Assembly: GCF_902459775.1 (NCBI RefSeq) | Contig: NZ_CABPSQ010000017.1 | Coordinates: 1 to 64,000 of the forward strand | Reading direction: 5' to 3' | Length of the DNA: 64,000 bases | DNA from: Pandoraea captiosa | GTDB taxonomy: Bacteria > Pseudomonadota > Gammaproteobacteria > Burkholderiales > Burkholderiaceae | In this document: one piece after another, positions 62,936-64,000 of the stretch | Layout: the number at the start of each line of letters is the position of its first letter | Position numbering within the stretch: the stretch's first letter is position 1 | Notes under the pieces: generated by a model | The model's input: only the letters and a program-made list of their open reading frames with translations | Database searches by the model: none | What the model was told of the DNA's origin: nothing | Made by a program: the position numbers and the translations under genes

Positions 62936-64000
62936 TCAGAACGTGTGACGAACGCCCAGCATCACCCCTAACTGATTGCCGCCCATGGCCGGAGACGCGG
63001 GCACGACGGTAGCGCCGCTCACCGAGAAATTGCTTTGCGCGCCGTTCGTCAGGAAGCCGGTCTGTGCATACACCGCCGTGCGCTTCGACAGGCTGTAAGT
63101 CGCCCGAGCGACATACATGATCGAATGCACGCTGGCGTCCTTGCTGTTGTAGTAGACGACTTGCGCATCCACCTGCAACGGCACACTGACTGCATAAGAC
63201 GCACCAAGATAGAACAGGTTTGACGACACGCTCGTCACGTCGGCGTGAATCCATCGCCCGATCCATCCACCACCGACCTTGACCGGCCCGAGCACGAAAT
63301 AGCCGTTGGCGACCAGCCGGCGGTCTCGACTGCTCGCGCGGGTCATCGCATAACTCGCCGTCGGCGCGATCATCGCCGGCGCGGAACCCGCGCCACCACG
63401 CTGTTCATCGAACGCTACCGCGGCTCCCCATTTCGCCGCGTTGTACTTGAGCATCGCCGAGATTTCCCGACACGCGAGAAAGTTGCCTGCGGTCTGGCCG
63501 GCACAACTCGTCGAGTCGCGACCGGTCGAGTACTCCGCCCCGACAGTCAGGCCGTTGAACACGCCCTTATAGGCAAGGCTGTTGTCGTTACGCGGGTTCG
63601 GAATGAAACTGTCGTACGATCCCATGCTGTAGATCGCGGGTCCGATCACATCCGAGTCGAGCAACGACAGATACGTCATGCCGTACTGGCGGCCGATCGT
63701 GAGGGTTCCCCACTTGCCGCCCAGCCCCACGAAGGACTGACGCCCGAACAAACGGCCACCCTGTGCCGACGTGCCGTTGTTCAGTGCGAAGCCGCTTTCC
63801 AGCGTCCATAGCGCCTGCAAGCCGTCACCGAGATCTTCCGTGCCACGCATGCCCCAGCGCGAGGGCAACGTGGCGGTATTGGTCGGCACGCGCACCAGCG
63901 TCCCGCCCTGCGGGGTGGCGTGCGTCAGGTATTCCACGCCCGTATCGAGCAGGCCGTAGAGCTGAACATTCGATTGCGCGTGGGCAATACTTCCCACTAC
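62936..64000 (-). CDS. Gram-negative porin (partial; 5' end beyond the window)
   Basis: The frame runs off the right edge. The visible 353 residues begin inside the signal peptide (...GSIAHAQ) and continue with the mature start SNVQLYGLLDTGVEYLTHA, typical of the general porins of Burkholderia and Bordetella (OmpC-like, 16-stranded). PSRWGMRGTEDLGDGLQALWTLESGF and FGRQSFVGLGGKWGTLTIGRQYG are family landmarks, and the last residue is Phe (LGVRHTF), the barrel end signal. The true start codon is right of 64000. Confidence 0.93.
   Translation of the reverse strand, partial: VVGSIAHAQSNVQLYGLLDTGVEYLTHATPQGGTLVRVPTNTATLPSRWGMRGTEDLGDGLQALWTLESGFALNNGTSAQGGRLFGRQSFVGLGGKWGTLTIGRQYGMTYLSLLDSDVIGPAIYSMGSYDSFIPNPRNDNSLAYKGVFNGLTVGAEYSTGRDSTSCAGQTAGNFLACREISAMLKYNAAKWGAAVAFDEQRGGAGSAPAMIAPTASYAMTRASSRDRRLVANGYFVLGPVKVGGGWIGRWIHADVTSVSSNLFYLGASYAVSVPLQVDAQVVYYNSKDASVHSIMYVARATYSLSKRTAVYAQTGFLTNGAQSNFSVSGATVVPASPAMGGNQLGVMLGVRHTF

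Overview
The window is about 64 kb of GC-rich chromosome (roughly 63% by eye) from a Gram-negative betaproteobacterium of the Burkholderiales. The gene set and orders (pgk-pyk-fba, purC-purE-purK-sua5, a CHCC zinc finger followed by waaF, an AcrAB-type pump with a BpeR/AcrR-type repressor, a porin of the Burkholderia/Bordetella class) fit Burkholderiaceae. I lean towards Pandoraea or a close relative, but the genus is inference. No tRNA, rRNA, CRISPR array, insertion sequence or integrase was seen.

Layout. 0.1-8.3 kb: a large hairpin, an IclR regulator divergent from glutaryl-CoA dehydrogenase, a 1-Cys peroxiredoxin, an ElaB/YqjD-YqjE-type membrane trio, an overlapping minor-pilin operon (pilV-like, pilW, pilX, fimT) and acyl-CoA-binding protein. 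8.5-15.8 kb: an RND efflux operon (membrane fusion protein, pump, outer-membrane channel) divergent from its TetR repressor, with an AcrR-type operator between them. 16-24 kb: a molybdenum block made of modABC behind a ModE-type operator, a cytochrome b / Tat-dependent molybdoenzyme / methionine-rich repeat protein unit, a ModE N-domain regulator, a CoxG-like protein and XdhC. 24-31 kb: envelope stress and cell wall genes (HtrA protease with a PmrA-like box, I78-type inhibitor, two-component system, PBP4-type carboxypeptidase). 31-44 kb: sterol-desaturase-type hydroxylase, sua5, purKEC, an accessory pair (effector-like repeat protein and a SecD-head-like secreted protein) lying between purC and fba, then pyk, pgk and azlCD. 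44-56 kb: zinc finger, waaF, NTF2-like protein, YheT hydrolase, an unknown protein, an MFS protein, BepA-like protease, moaC, EamA with MarR, and MFS with LysR. 56-64 kb: groESL with CIRCE, a glycine-rich autotransporter and the start-truncated end of a porin gene.

How the genes work together. The most interesting unit is at 19.1-21.1 kb. Three same-strand genes encode a membrane cytochrome b, an MsrP/YedY-like molybdopterin oxidoreductase and a secreted protein made of twelve Met-containing hexapeptides, ending in a strong terminator. This resembles the hypochlorite-scavenging arrangement described in Azospira, where a periplasmic Met-rich peptide is a sacrificial oxidant sink regenerated by a YedY-type reductase. 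Here it sits beside molybdate uptake and Mo-enzyme maturation genes, which would supply its cofactor. A second theme is the number of short tandem arrays with periods of 7, 9, 10, 11 and 12 bp, in coding and non-coding DNA. Several have one-helical-turn spacing and several 9-bp arrays are codon-phased. The effector-like gene at 36.1-37.9 kb carries thirteen Ala-Thr-Asn repeats and a U-box-like C-terminus, and looks like an accessory insertion in an otherwise conserved housekeeping string.
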